From assembly GCA_036417435.1 (NCBI GenBank), contig CM070912.1, positions 23,548,055-23,612,054 on the forward strand: 64,000 bases of DNA, written 5' to 3'. The notes below the pieces were generated by a model. That model saw only the letters and a list, made by a program, of their open reading frames with translations. It ran no database searches and had not been told where the DNA came from. This DNA comes from Inia geoffrensis. Lineage: Eukaryota > Chordata > Mammalia > Artiodactyla > Iniidae. This document shows, piece after piece, positions 58,801 to 63,894 of the stretch (its first letter is position 1; every line of letters begins with the position of its first letter). A program made the position numbers and the translations under genes.

Positions 58801-59912
58801 CTAACAAAAATAAAACTGTTCCAGGCAAAGTGTGTCGGGTTGTTTTCCAGTGGCCTTCAGATGGTACAAACTCCCTAGTGACCTCTCGCCTTTTGTTGCA
58901 GCCTCGTTCTGTTCTACTTCATCGCCCTAGCAGGAGCGCACAAGCGGGTGGTTGTCCAGCTCCGAGAGCAGCTGTCCCTGGTAAGGAAGCACTGGTCCCA
59001 GGGACAAGGCTCGGACATTTACCCAGAACACTGAAAGGAATGGGGAGCTCTTCCCGGGGAGAGGGTGGGATTTCCCATCACCACTCCCCCAGAACCCTGC
59101 CTTCAGCCTCGGCCTCCTCCAGCCCCATTCATTCCCTGACTCATCCATTCCCTCAACATTTGTATCCTCATACCATGCTGGCATACACAGGTGAAGAAGA
59201 GAGACAAGGCTGCTTAGTAGTTAAAGAAAAGAGATAAATTCCAATTGCGATAACTGGTATGAAGATGATACAGAGAGGTAGTTAGAGTGGCGGGTGGACC
59301 GTCTGCTGCTGAGATGGTGGCCACGGAAGGCCTCTTTGGAGGCGGCGATGGTGGAGCTGAGACTCGAATGATGAGAGGATCCAATTATGGGAGGTCTTGG
59401 GCATGAGAGTAACAGGCAGAGGGTGCATCGAGGAGTGAGCCGGGCACTGCTGGGCCCAGGGGGAAGGGTGGTGTGGCTGGAGGGTGCAGGATGATGGGGA
59501 GAGGCAAGGCGATGCTACAGTCACAGCATAGCTGGGGTCACAGCATCACCTGAGGGCTCTGGTGGGAAGTTTGGGTTTAATTCTGAGTGTGACAGGAAGC
59601 CATTGGAGGGTGGTAAGTAAAAGTCTGATGTTCATTTTTAAAGGAATATTTTTTACAAGGCCGCTTTGTGGACCAGGGGCTGAGGAGGGAGGAAGAGTGA
59701 AAGAGGCAATTTGGAGGCCATTGCCATGGTCCAGTGGTTATTACCTACCAAGTCTGATAGGTAATTTCTTAGGTCGAAATAATGATATTTGTTTCCAAAT
59801 ATATTGAATGTGCACTTGAGCCTGTCTGTGTTTTTAGGAAAGTCGTGACAAGCGTTATCTAATCCAGAAACTAACAGAAGCCCAGAGGGATATGAGGAAC
59901 CGGCTAGACTGA
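9594..59912 (+). CDS. TMC7: TMC7, transmembrane channel-like protein 7 (whole gene, 16 coding exons)
   Basis: Multi-pass membrane protein of the TMC family; TMC1 and TMC2 are pore components of hair-cell mechanotransduction channels, while the role of TMC7 is less defined. Joining 16 exons in phase gives 726 residues. Seen in the product: a hydrophilic N-terminus (1-150), a first membrane helix at about 167-191, further helices near 263-283, 363-382, 404-430, 451-465, 497-515, two within 540-578, 600-623 and 665-690, then a charged cytoplasmic tail. The TMC signature starts at residue 486 (CWETQVGQ). A possible N-glycosylation site NSS lies at 198-200, just after helix 1. Every intron is GT-AG and no exon carries a frameshift or stop. 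The start codon has G at -3 and matches the MSES start of mammalian TMC7. Length agrees with the human protein (723 residues by recall) plus a short C-terminal extension. The family match comes from recognising the protein text, not from a search. Confidence 0.97.
10035..10220 (+). repeat. MIR
   Basis: MIR order with CTGTGTGATCTCTGGTAAGT, CAGTAAAATGGGAATAAGAT and GTTAGCACAGTGCTTG. Confidence 0.75.
10417..10453. repeat. (GT)n microsatellite
   Basis: About 18 uninterrupted GT units. Confidence 0.95.
11215..11575 (-). mobile_element. L1 3' end (cetartiodactyl type)
   Basis: Reverse L1 with TATACAGTAGGACCTTGTTG, CTTGGCAACCAC and CTTACTTCACTTAGTATG. The T run at 11200-11216 is consistent with its poly(A) tail. 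Severely 5'-truncated. Confidence 0.85.
11590..12120 (+). repeat. L2 LINE 3' end
   Basis: Diagnostic GCCTCAGGGCCTTTGCATCT, CAGGTCTCTGCTCAAATGTC and GATGAATGAATGAATG. Confidence 0.8.
12145..12345 (+). repeat. MIR with AT-rich tail repeat
   Basis: MIR text (GGTGCCTCAGTTTCCTTATG, GAGGTCATTATGAGGATT), then the repeated motif ACTTACTTATATAAATAA to about 12385. Confidence 0.65.
12393..12985 (+). mobile_element. MLT1-type LTR (ERVL-MaLR), interrupted
   Basis: Contains TTTCTGTGGGTCAGGAATTG, AGGCCTCAGTT-like text and GCAAGGCGGAAGCTGTAGTG, then after a T/TTTA-rich interruption (about 12795-12855) GGGGGCCATCCTGGGGAGTG. Fossil, non-coding. Confidence 0.7.
13290..13830 (+). repeat. L2 fragments flanking a MIR
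   Basis: L2 text (GGAAGCCTTCCCTGACTACC) at 13290-13460, MIR text (GGACCCAGGTTCAGACACTG) at about 13465-13620, then L2-like text (CTCTGTTCCCTCTAGCTGGC) to about 13830. Confidence 0.6.
14055..14195. repeat. Old L1 3' fragment
   Basis: Contains AATTCACATAACAAAATCAA and GTACATTCACAATAGGGTAC, typical of L1M 3' ends. Confidence 0.5.
15986..16178. mobile_element. MER5A (hAT-Charlie DNA transposon)
   Basis: Contains GGTCTGCCAACTACAGCCCA, TATAAAGTTTCATTAGGAAA and TTACTATCTGGCTCTTTACA. Non-autonomous fossil. Confidence 0.75.
16200..16380 (-). repeat. MIR (reverse)
   Basis: Contains CCCCTATTTTACAGGTGGGA and ACTTGCCAGGTCACACGGGT. Confidence 0.7.
16720..16871. mobile_element. Palindromic hAT-like MITE
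   Basis: The ends are inverted copies: GTAGCCACTAGCCACACGTG on the left, CCACAAGTGGCTAGTGG on the right, around an AT-rich core. No coding capacity. The family is not firmly named. Confidence 0.55.
17080..17505 (+). repeat. L2 LINE 3' end
   Basis: Contains CCTCAGGGCCTTTGCACTTG and GCTTTGCTCAAATACACC, ending in GAATGAGTGAATGAATGG. Confidence 0.8.
18080..18330. repeat. L2/MIR-family fossil
   Basis: Contains AAGCATCCACCATGTGTCAGG and GGAGGTCACAGTCTAATGGG, common in old mammalian LINE/SINE remains. Confidence 0.5.
19670..19910 (+). repeat. MIR
   Basis: Contains ACTTCCTAGCTGTGTGAGCG, CTTCATCTGTAAAATGGGAT and AATAGCCTGGCACAAGG. Confidence 0.75.
20640..21600 (+). repeat. L2 split by a nested MLT1-like element
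   Basis: L2 text at about 20640-20805 resumes at about 21350 (GCCTCAGGGCCTTTGCACTT). Between them, about 20810-21205 (ATTGTTGCTTAATAGATTGC onward) resembles an MLT1-type LTR. A reverse MIR follows at 21605-21720. Confidence 0.5.
22303..22509 (+). mobile_element. CHR-1 SINE
   Basis: Forward copy, GGCTCCCCTGGTGGCGCAGT to an (AC)n/A8 tail, with duplication ACACCTACA on both sides. The only recognisable SINE of this type in intron 1. Confidence 0.92.
23596..23839 (+). CDS. TMC7: TMC7 coding exon 2
   Basis: Encodes residues 23-104 of the cytoplasmic N-terminus, including [18 protein letters not shown] and [11 protein letters not shown]. Acceptor ttacccag|AGAGCC, donor CTAAG|gtttgt. Rich in Ser, Thr and basic residues with no membrane segment. 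Confidence 0.95.
23840..24692 (+). other. TMC7: TMC7 intron 2
   Basis: 853 bp. Holds an MLT1-like fragment (about 23945-24140) and a reverse L1 3' end (about 24155-24620) that reaches to within about 70 bp of exon 3. Confidence 0.85.
24155..24620 (-). mobile_element. Old L1 fragment
   Basis: Reverse L1 text: CTGTGTGGATATAGCACAG, TTTGGCTATTGTGATTAATG, GAGTGGGATTGCCGGGCCAT. Confidence 0.75.
24693..24841 (+). CDS. TMC7: TMC7 coding exon 3
   Basis: Encodes residues 104-154, including [19 protein letters not shown] and the charged stretch [12 protein letters not shown] just before the first membrane helix. Acceptor caatgcag|GGACAT, donor GAAG|gtacca. An old L1 fragment ends about 70 bp upstream. 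Confidence 0.96.
25346..25771. mobile_element. Tigger1-related DNA transposon, internally deleted
   Basis: Terminal inverted repeats CAGGCAGACCTAGGAGATATTG-like at the left and GGAGGTATGCCTG at the right, with internal text CACACGAATTTTTTGGTTTC and CTTTTTGCTGGTGGAGGG. About 430 bp against roughly 2.4 kb for the full element; the transposase is gone. Confidence 0.85.
25775..26095 (+). mobile_element. MaLR (MLT1-like) LTR, partial
   Basis: Contains ACAGTTCTGGAGACTGGAAG and TTGAGTTCCAACATATGAAT. Its 5' end abuts the Tigger element. Confidence 0.65.
26490..26725 (-). repeat. MIR (reverse)
   Basis: Contains TATTGAGCCTTCACTGTGAA and ATTTGAACCCAGGCAGTC. Confidence 0.65.
27213..27347 (-). mobile_element. 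CHR-2-like SINE
   Basis: Reverse copy ending CACTGGACCGCCAGGGAATTC, with a T tail at 27215-27231. Confidence 0.85.
27361..27575 (-). mobile_element. CHR-1 SINE
   Basis: Reverse copy next to the preceding SINE, with duplications CAGGAGCTTTCT at 27349-27360 and 27576-27587 and a 20+ T tail. Confidence 0.93.
28712..28879 (+). CDS. TMC7: TMC7 coding exon 4
   Basis: Encodes residues 154-210: the end of the N-terminal domain, helix 1 (about 167-191, rich in Leu, Ile, Val and Phe) and the start of the extracellular loop with NSS at 198-200. Acceptor tttttccag|GGAAAT, donor GCGG|gtgagt. Confidence 0.96.
28985..29330 (+). mobile_element. MLT1-like LTR fragment
   Basis: Starts TGTATTAGTCAGGATAGGCT and includes CTTGCTCACAGTGTATGTCC. 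A related element lies at 37810-38220. Confidence 0.5.
30930..31132. mobile_element. MER5A (hAT-Charlie)
   Basis: Contains AGGGCCAGATAGTCAATATT, GCCATATGGTCTCTGTTGCA and CCATAGTTTGGCGACCTCTG. Orientation opposite to the copy at 15986. Confidence 0.75.
32453..32535 (+). CDS. TMC7: TMC7 coding exon 5
   Basis: Encodes residues 210-237 of the first extracellular loop ([18 protein letters not shown]). Acceptor ttttttacag|ATATTC, donor GGCACT|gtaagt. A CHR SINE lies about 105 bp downstream. Confidence 0.95.
32641..32859 (+). mobile_element. CHR-1 SINE, young
   Basis: Forward full copy with an A tail of over 30. Perfect duplications AAAAACGAGTGCTG at 32627-32640 and 32860-32873. It begins 105 bp after exon 5. 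Confidence 0.95.
33477..33667. mobile_element. MER20 (hAT-Charlie)
   Basis: Ends are AGGGTTTCTCAACC and GGTTGAGAACCCCT. The core includes GCATCCCTGGCCTCCATCCA and CAGATGTTTCCTGGGGAAC. Confidence 0.8.
34190..34290. mobile_element. hAT-like MITE remnant
   Basis: Contains TTAAGCACTTGAAATGTGGC and AATTTTAATTAAATTC, resembling one end of the element at 16720. Confidence 0.4.
34313..34885. repeat. Diverged tandem array, about five units of 107-122 bp
   Basis: Units start near 34313, 34426, 34534, 34656 and 34771, with a partial sixth at 34878. Each carries, in order, GTTTTTAAA, a CATTACAGAATG-like block, CAT(C)CATTCACTGAA-like text and GCAAGCAAGTAGCAGTCTTAC-like text. The copies differ enough that the array is old. 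I do not recognise the unit. Confidence 0.8.
35475..35645 (-). mobile_element. CHR-1 SINE lacking the box B region
   Basis: Reverse copy with a T tail of over 20. Between GCATGTGGGAC and CTGCGCCACCAG about 55 bp are missing, including the GGTTCGTGCCC box B of its internal pol III promoter. Confidence 0.88.
35772..36450 (-). mobile_element. L1 3' end containing a SINE
   Basis: Reverse L1 (GAAGTATAGTTGATTTACAG, then TATACAGTAGGACGTTGTTG) interrupted at 35920-36133. A TATATACACATA patch lies at 35848-35882. Confidence 0.85.
35920..36133 (-). mobile_element. CHR-1 SINE nested in L1
   Basis: Reverse copy with 15-bp duplications TCCATTATGGTTTTT at 35905-35919 and 36134-36148, both L1 sequence, so the SINE is the younger element. 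Confidence 0.94.
36585..36730 (+). CDS. TMC7: TMC7 coding exon 6
   Basis: Encodes residues 238-286: the loop text [15 protein letters not shown], then helix 2 at about 263-283 ending LLWIVK. Acceptor ttgtttcag|GGTTTC, donor GAAAAG|gtaaag. Confidence 0.96.
36997..37389 (-). mobile_element. CHR SINE (long form) with apparent 3' transduction
   Basis: Reverse copy. Duplications CCAACCTTATCTTTG (36982-36996) and CCAACCTCATCTTTG (about 37390-37404). Between the terminal T run and the SINE's own tail lie about 25 bp of unrelated sequence (about 37006-37030). Confidence 0.82.
39101..39135. repeat. (ATC)n/(GTC)n microsatellite
   Basis: Imperfect triplet repeat ATCATCATCGTCATC and variants. Confidence 0.9.
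39347..39535 (+). mobile_element. CHR-1 SINE with small 3' deletion
   Basis: Forward copy with duplication AAATCTCAGGATA (39334-39346 and from 39536). The usual CCACAACAGTGAG segment near the 3' end is missing. Confidence 0.92.
40575..40722 (+). CDS. TMC7: TMC7 coding exon 7
   Basis: Encodes residues 286-335 of a cytoplasmic loop, including [19 protein letters not shown] and [14 protein letters not shown]. Acceptor ggggtcag|GTCGGT, donor CTCCGA|gtgagt. Phase 0 at its 3' end. Confidence 0.96.
40723..41752 (+). other. TMC7: TMC7 intron 7
   Basis: 1.03 kb. A reverse L1 3' end fills about 41016-41210 (GGAGTATAGTTGATTTACCA, ATACAGTAGGTCCTTGTTGG). The remainder has no recognised repeat. Confidence 0.85.
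41016..41210 (-). mobile_element. L1 3' end
   Basis: Reverse, strongly 5'-truncated, with a T13 tail region at 41016-41028. Confidence 0.8.
41753..41926 (+). CDS. TMC7: TMC7 coding exon 8
   Basis: Encodes residues 336-393: the charged segment [19 protein letters not shown], then helix 3 at about 363-382 and SQEHMKK. Exactly 58 codons, phase 0 at both ends. Acceptor ttctcag|GCAGAT, donor AAAAAA|gtaagt. As a symmetric exon it could be skipped without a frameshift. Confidence 0.96.
41927..43166 (+). other. TMC7: TMC7 intron 8
   Basis: 1.24 kb. Holds one CHR-2-like SINE; 43015-43100 resembles an old L1 end (AATTGACATACAATACTG). The rest is unremarkable. Confidence 0.82.
42275..42404 (+). mobile_element. 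CHR-2-like SINE
   Basis: Forward copy with duplications AAAAATCCAAGTTGG and AAAAATCCAGGTTGG (one mismatch). Confidence 0.9.
43167..43324 (+). CDS. TMC7: TMC7 coding exon 9
   Basis: Encodes residues 394-446: [10 protein letters not shown], helix 4 at about 404-430 and the linker [16 protein letters not shown]. Acceptor cttcatag|GAAATT, donor CTTAG|gtaatg. Confidence 0.96.
43949..43965. repeat. Target-site duplication, MFF retrocopy (left)
   Basis: GCTACCATTGACTCTTT. It matches 45911-45927 at 16 of 17 bases, showing L1-type retroposition. Confidence 0.9.
43966..45910 (-). pseudogene. MFF: MFF processed pseudogene (retrocopy) in TMC7 intron 9, antisense
   Basis: Intronless minus-strand copy of mitochondrial fission factor mRNA; the parent protein recruits DRP1 to mitochondria. 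An open frame (45658-45101) reads MFF text such as [42 protein letters not shown] and [16 protein letters not shown], then jumps from NGQLVR to [12 protein letters not shown], so the source was an isoform lacking the middle exons. After VVDAASLR the expected Arg codon CGA is TGA (stop). Recognisable C-terminal text continues to a terminal TAG at 44966-44968. The ATG position of the long isoform survives at 45691-45693, but in-frame stops follow it. A GC-rich 5' UTR (about 45710-45910), a minus-strand AATAAA (43985-43990) and a poly(A) tail (T run ending 43973) are retained. Flanked by 17-bp duplications at 43949-43965 and 45911-45927. A CHR SINE sits in its 3' UTR. Not expected to make functional MFF. 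Confidence 0.95.
44093..44360 (+). mobile_element. CHR SINE (long form) inside the MFF retrocopy
   Basis: Forward copy with tail AAAATAAATAAATTTTTT and short duplication AAAATGCA. It splits the 3' UTR of the retrocopy, so it is younger. Confidence 0.9.
45911..45927. repeat. Target-site duplication, MFF retrocopy (right)
   Basis: GCTACCACTGACTCTTT. Partner of 43949-43965, with one T/C difference. Confidence 0.9.
46135..46690 (-). mobile_element. Old L1 3' end
   Basis: Reverse L1M-type text: TTTGGAAATTTTCAAACAGG, GCCCATCACTTAGTTTCAAC. Diverged. Confidence 0.5.
46785..47115 (-). mobile_element. CHR SINE (hybrid long form) with apparent 3' transduction
   Basis: Reverse copy with duplications CTACCCACACACTTTTT (from about 46773 and 47117). 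About 24 bp of non-SINE sequence (46800-46823) lie between the terminal T15 run and the element's own A/T-rich tail. The centre resembles the young short form, the 3' part the long form. Confidence 0.85.
47776..47893 (+). CDS. TMC7: TMC7 coding exon 10
   Basis: Encodes residues 446-485: helix 5 ([12 protein letters not shown]) and a short cysteine-containing loop ending [17 protein letters not shown]. Acceptor tccctgcag|GTGTGT, donor TACCCG|gtgagg. Confidence 0.96.
47894..48197 (+). other. TMC7: TMC7 intron 10
   Basis: 304 bp, the shortest intron. No recognised repeat. Confidence 0.9.
48198..48295 (+). CDS. TMC7: TMC7 coding exon 11 (TMC signature)
   Basis: Encodes residues 486-518. It opens with the family-diagnostic [13 protein letters not shown] and continues into helix 6 (about 497-515), ending FVDFPRK. 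Acceptor gggtttcag|TGCTGG, donor AGAAA|gtaagt. Confidence 0.97.
48296..49900 (+). other. TMC7: TMC7 intron 11
   Basis: 1.6 kb. A forward MIR lies at about 48590-48745, an old LINE fragment at about 49060-49430 (GTTAACACTTTGGGGTAG onward) and reverse MIR-like text at about 49620-49760. Confidence 0.8.
49901..50087 (+). CDS. TMC7: TMC7 coding exon 12
   Basis: Encodes residues 518-580: [20 protein letters not shown], then [20 protein letters not shown] and a following helix ending FYVKE. Two closely spaced hydrophobic segments lie in about 540-578. Acceptor tgtttccag|GATCCT, donor AAAGAG|gtaagg. Confidence 0.96.
50088..52010 (+). other. TMC7: TMC7 intron 12
   Basis: 1.9 kb. A reverse MIR lies at about 50690-50925 and old LINE-derived text at about 51400-51870. 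No CHR SINE. Confidence 0.8.
52011..52141 (+). CDS. TMC7: TMC7 coding exon 13
   Basis: Encodes residues 581-624: [19 protein letters not shown], then a helix at about 600-623 ([19 protein letters not shown]). Acceptor ccccttag|ATAAGT, donor GCACG|gtaaat. Confidence 0.96.
52751..52793. repeat. Near-perfect inverted repeat, 20-bp arms, 3-nt loop
   Basis: The arms 52751-52770 and 52774-52793 are reverse complements except for one pair (52756 and 52788), around the loop GCA. Confidence 0.95.
52848..53013 (+). mobile_element. CHR-2-like SINE
   Basis: Forward copy with an A-rich tail, flanked by AAAAATTAGGCT and AAAAATAGGCT. Confidence 0.88.
53567..53770 (+). mobile_element. CHR-1 SINE
   Basis: Forward full copy with duplications AAAGTATAAAAGAG (53553-53566) and AAAGGTATAAAAGAG (53771-53785). 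Confidence 0.93.
53988..54588 (+). mobile_element. 5'-truncated L1 with 3' UTR, poly(A) and target duplications
   Basis: Begins in the last part of ORF2 (readable [20 protein letters not shown] and [12 protein letters not shown]) and runs through the L1 3' UTR to an A tail. TAGAGCTGCA with flanking A residues is duplicated at about 53975-53987 and 54588-54600. It has a GGGA tandem patch at 54445-54466. Confidence 0.9.
55300..55990 (-). mobile_element. L1 3' end
   Basis: Reverse L1: 3' UTR (TATACAGTAGGTCTTTGTTG), then the ORF2 C-terminus (reverse reading [24 protein letters not shown]). Interrupted by a TG/AC repeat. Confidence 0.88.
55758..55817. repeat. (TG)n(AC)n palindromic microsatellite
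   Basis: About 12 TG units directly followed by about 17 AC units, so the two halves are self-complementary and can form a hairpin. Lies in the reverse L1 where ATTCCATTGT-type sequence is expected. Confidence 0.95.
56212..56367 (+). CDS. TMC7: TMC7 coding exon 14
   Basis: Encodes residues 624-676: the extracellular loop [19 protein letters not shown] (NTT is a possible glycosylation site) and the start of the last helix, [10 protein letters not shown]. Acceptor tcctggtag|CATCCC, donor CTCTG|gtgagt. Confidence 0.96.
56690..56930 (+). repeat. MIR, well preserved
   Basis: Contains CACTTGAACCCTGGCTCTAC, TACAAGCTGTGTGGCCTCAG, TTTCCTCACCTGGAAAATGG. Confidence 0.82.
57205..57545 (+). mobile_element. 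MaLR (MLT1-type) LTR
   Basis: Contains AAATACCATAGACTGGGTGG, GGTTCTGGAGGCTGGAAGTC and GCAACATATGAATTTGAGGG. Confidence 0.75.
58902..58980 (+). CDS. TMC7: TMC7 coding exon 15
   Basis: Encodes residues 676-702: the end of the last helix, [17 protein letters not shown], and the start of the cytoplasmic tail QLREQLSL. Acceptor gttgcag|CCTCGT, donor TCCCTG|gtaagg. Confidence 0.96.
58981..59837 (+). other. TMC7: TMC7 intron 15
   Basis: 857 bp. Mostly unrecognised; about 59500-59760 has weak L2/MIR-type text. Confidence 0.8.
59838..59912 (+). CDS. TMC7: TMC7 coding exon 16 (terminal)
   Basis: Encodes residues 703-726 and the stop: [20 protein letters not shown], then NRLD and TGA. Acceptor tttttag|GAAAGT. 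As I recall it the human protein stops after MRN, so RLD is a three-residue extension. Confidence 0.95.
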   Translation, partial: ESRDKRYLIQKLTEAQRDMRNRLD

Positions 59913-61667
59913 CGGGGAGCTGCTGCAGCGTGCGGTTTACAGGCTGGCCTGGTGACCTGCCAGCCTACACCATCCATCTGAGATTTTAGCAGAAATTTTT
60001 AAATATATTTTTCTGGAATTTGGGCCTTTCCTGCAAGTGGCTCCATACGTGCAGCTCCAGTGCCTGTGTTTACATAACCCAGCCCCTGTTTAATGCTTTA
60101 GGGACTTAGAAAAGTAGGTTTGCCTGAGACCCAGCAGCTCAGGCTCAACCAAAACGCTGAAGCCATTGAAGGTTTTCAACCAAAATTGCGGAGAGACCAT
60201 TTATAGTTTTACAAGCTTATTTGTATTGTCTTTTAAAGTTAACTGTAGAGGTCATCTATCCATGAGCCTGGGTTAGTTCTTTGGAGCCAGTTTCTGGGGG
60301 TTTAGGCTGAGAAGTGTTCCTTAAGAAGTAGTGACTCTCTAGGATGGTTCTGTGGACTTAGAATGGAGACTCGATTTTTTTGAAATGGAGAAACCCTTCA
60401 ATTGTGATGTTTGGACCAGATGGTGGGAGCATGAAGAGGATGGTTATATAATTTCAGCTACATGAGAATATGTAATATGAGAATAATATTATAGGAGAGA
60501 AAAGCCCTTCCTGCTGTGCGAATGAGCAAGGCCCTGAGTGCCCTGGATTGAGCCCTATGAGGAGGGGAACAGTGGCAGTATGGCAGCCTGGATTTCGTAG
60601 CTTCCTGGGCATTTTGCTACAGCTTTGCTACTCAGGGCAAACTGCCTTTAAGGGCCTGGATATCCACAAAACTTCCGTCCCTCTAGTCCCGGGTTTGGGG
60701 ACTTGGCAGAGTGCCATCAAGATGGAGAGGCAAAGTTTGTCTCTCAGTCTTCCAAAAGCCGTTTCCCTTCCTGAACTGAGGTCTCTCAATGACACTTCAT
60801 GGTTCAGAGCCAGGCTGGAAAGGACCATTGAGTCTTTGAGTGTTTCGGCATGTGGGTTGCAGCATCAGGCCAGCCTGTGCTGGTGTACAAAACTAGACTG
60901 AATGCTGGCGTCTTAAATGTACATATTCATATTTTTAAGGGCTATTGTTTCTCTTGTGCTTAAAATTTTTAATTTTATTTTACAAAACACGCAGAGTATC
61001 TCTTCAGATTTCCGTTACCATAAAAACCGTATGCAATAAATACCTCATCACTGAAATTGATAGCTTAAAACCTTTTAATATAAGCCTAAGCCTAGATTAT
61101 GGTTTAATGTACGCAGTTTTCATTCTAATACCTTCAGAATCTTTTTCAAAGTACTGTAGTTTTGTAACGGACCGTTTGTACCCTCCTTCCACTGTTTTCC
61201 TTCCTTTCACTGGCTCTAAACCTTTCCTGGGGGTAGCCTGGAATTTAAAGGTGGGTGCAGGTTTTAGAAAGCTGCTGCTGTGAAGAATATTTCCCCCCCT
61301 CCCCCCATTACTCAGAAATGATTGACTCCTTGCTCTGAGAAGCTAAGCAAGCTCACCATAGTTAACATATTTCTGTATACTTGTCCCTTTGCCAATCAGT
61401 TTTTTTTTTCTGCTCTTCTACAAGGTAGTATTAACATGGGATATTTTTATACCTATAAAACTGATGACCTTTTCAAACTTTTCTTATCTTGTTAAGGTTT
61501 ATGAATTTTTAAGTCTAATAACTTGTATCATGGAATTGTGAGCAAATGAAAGTTCATTCCATCCTCACTTGTAAAAAATTCTAAATTGTTGGCATTTTTG
61601 CCTAGAGAATTTATATGTATAACATTGTTGCCTTCACCATGCTTCTGAGAACAGTAAAGTTTTCTGT

Positions 61668-61668
<1 letters not shown>

Positions 61669-61704
<36 letters not shown>

Positions 61705-61712
61705 GTGTGTGA
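61669..61712. repeat. (GT)n microsatellite in the 3' UTR
   Basis: About 21 GT units with one C interruption. Confidence 0.95.
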
Positions 61713-61906
61713 GATGGAAGCTCTGTTTTCTTTCCCTATTATTATACTGAAATATGCTAATATATTCATTTTAGTTAAATACTGCTAATTTGCATACTTC
61801 TTACTTGAATGTTTTTATATATTTTGATAACTTTAATAACTGCAGGTGATGTCTGTATAATTGTTAAAGTGCAGCTCTCGCTAACAAATGTGCATTACAA
61901 CTACTG

Positions 61907-61912
61907 ATTAAA
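61907..61912 (+). promoter_or_regulatory. TMC7: Candidate TMC7 poly(A) signal ATTAAA
   Basis: ATTAAA is followed after about 20 nt by GT-rich sequence (61933-61950, including TGTGATTGTGTGTATTT), the expected layout of a cleavage site. An AATAAA at 61035-61040 is an alternative proximal signal but lacks a clear GT-rich follow-up. Confidence 0.5.
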
Positions 61913-62116
61913 CTATGTCTTGAAGGTTTTAAAATGTGATTGTGTGTATTTGAATTCTTGGAGGCGTCTTGTTAGCAGTCAAGGGATCATGAAAGCTGTA
62001 ACAGTTTGTAAAGTTGCTCTTTACCTTTTTCTAGAATCAGAGAGAAGAAAGAAGCGTTTAATTATAGAAAATCATCAAATGAGTGCTTTTAAGACTTGCT
62101 TTTAAGCCAAGGAGGG

Positions 62117-62118
<2 letters not shown>

Positions 62119-62164
<46 letters not shown>
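62119..62164. repeat. (GT)n microsatellite downstream of TMC7
   Basis: About 22 uninterrupted GT units, about 200 bp after the predicted cleavage site. Confidence 0.95.
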
Positions 62165-62167
<3 letters not shown>

Positions 62168-63379
62168 AAACTTAAAAGACATAAAGTTATTTCAAGACTC
62201 CCCATCCCACCTCCCAGAGGGAAACACTGCTAATAATGTTTATTTTATTGTCCCAGAAAATTATATATTAAAGCAGATACGTATCTGTAGTTGTATGTGT
62301 GATATTTATTTATGAGCTTTTCCATTTTTCCTCCTTAATAACATCTTGAAGATCTTTATATGGAGAGTAGCTACACATTCTTTTTAATGACTACATGGTA
62401 TTCTTCCATTGTGTCAGTGTATACTTTCATAATCATTCACCAATGCTGGATACTTAGTTTCCAGTCACTCCCCCCTCCCATCCCCCTGCCCCGGACCCCA
62501 CACACACCTCATTACAAGTACTCGGAGCTGGAATTTTGAAAGTACATGCAAACATTTCTCTTTTCTCTGTTCTATCCCATTGGCTTCAGGTTCTTGTTCT
62601 TTATCAAGGTGGCCTTGCACTTTCTTGCAATCACAAAATATTCTAATTCCAGCAAAGAGAAGAATCCAGTTTGGCAAGTCTTTAGTTTGCATTAACTCTT
62701 AAATTAGCAAAGTAAATTCCTGCAGTTAAATATCTGATTGTAGATACCCACTTGAGTAAGTATTGGAGAAGAAAGGAATTAATTTCCTGGGATGGCACTG
62801 CAAGGTCTGATCCCTAGGAAGATAGAACTTCTGAATGTGTCTTCTTTATATAGGGTGTTGCTTTATTAGTAAGTTCCATTTGGTGTATTGTCTTTCCAAT
62901 GCATGGTATGTGCTTGGGACATAGAATGGCTTTGTACGTGCTTAATTGTGTAATTTTGTACAGGTGTCTTTACCACTGTGAGATAAAGATCCCTTATCTT
63001 TAAGATGGAAAAATAATATAGACAGTCACTTCTATTTTTGAGGATTGAATTAGGGAATAATAAGCCTTTTCTTTATGAAATTTTGTATTCTCATTACAAA
63101 AATACTTGTTTATTATAGAAAATAAAGGAAACATTGAAAGCTACAGAGGAAAAAACAGTAAAAATCATGTATGAGCAATATTTGTGGACATCCACTGTTA
63201 GTCTTGGCGAACTCCCTTTAATGTAGAAAGAACAGAGGGAGGGAGGGAGGATGAAAAGGAGAGAAAGAAAAAATTTGGTATTCTCATTTCTTTTTCATAA
63301 GTGTTTTCTCATTTTATCCAAAGTTCTTTATAAGCATTTCAGTAGGTTACATAACATCATACAGATGGATCACAATTTT

Positions 63380-63503
63380 TTTTTTTTAAGTTTTTGGCTG
63401 CACCCCACGGCATGTGGGATCTTAGTTCCCCGACCAGGGATCGAACCCACGTCCCCTGCATTGGAAGGCAGAGTCTTACCACTGGACCACTGGGGAAGTC
63501 CCC
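63380..63503 (-). mobile_element. CHR-2-like SINE
   Basis: Reverse copy ending CTGGACCACTGGGGAAGTCC, with a T tail. Confidence 0.87.
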
Positions 63504-63894
63504 ACATTTTTTTTTTTTATCATTCCCTTGCTGCTTAACATTTTGTTTTTAAATGTCCCTGATAATAAATAAGACACACAAATCTTTGTCAATATATATA
63601 CATATTTTTTCTTTTGAGACAGAGACCTGGAAATGGGATTACAGCCAAGATTTTAAGGCTTTTGAGAGCTAGATTTACACTCAGTAGCTTTACGTAAGAA
63701 TGTTACAACACCCTCACTTGCATCAACTATTTGGATTTAAAAAGGTATATGATAGTCAATCATAATTTTAAATTATTGCAGCATGTTAATTTGAAAACAA
63801 TTAGCAACATTATTTTTACAATGGCAGTGTATCTTAAATATTTTATAGTAACAGGTAATTGAAACACAAAAGACCCCGAATAGCCAAAGCAATC

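Larger units (their letters stand above)
56368..58901 (+). other. TMC7: TMC7 intron 14
   Basis: 2.5 kb. Holds a MIR (about 56690-56930), a MaLR LTR (about 57205-57545) and a small L1 end (58684-58742). The remainder is not recognised. Confidence 0.82.
59913..61928 (+). other. TMC7: TMC7 3' untranslated region
   Basis: Non-coding sequence after the stop, about 2 kb, with few recognisable transposons apart from a GT repeat at 61669-61712. It becomes AT-rich towards its end. The boundary is set by the candidate poly(A) signal at 61907. Confidence 0.6.
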
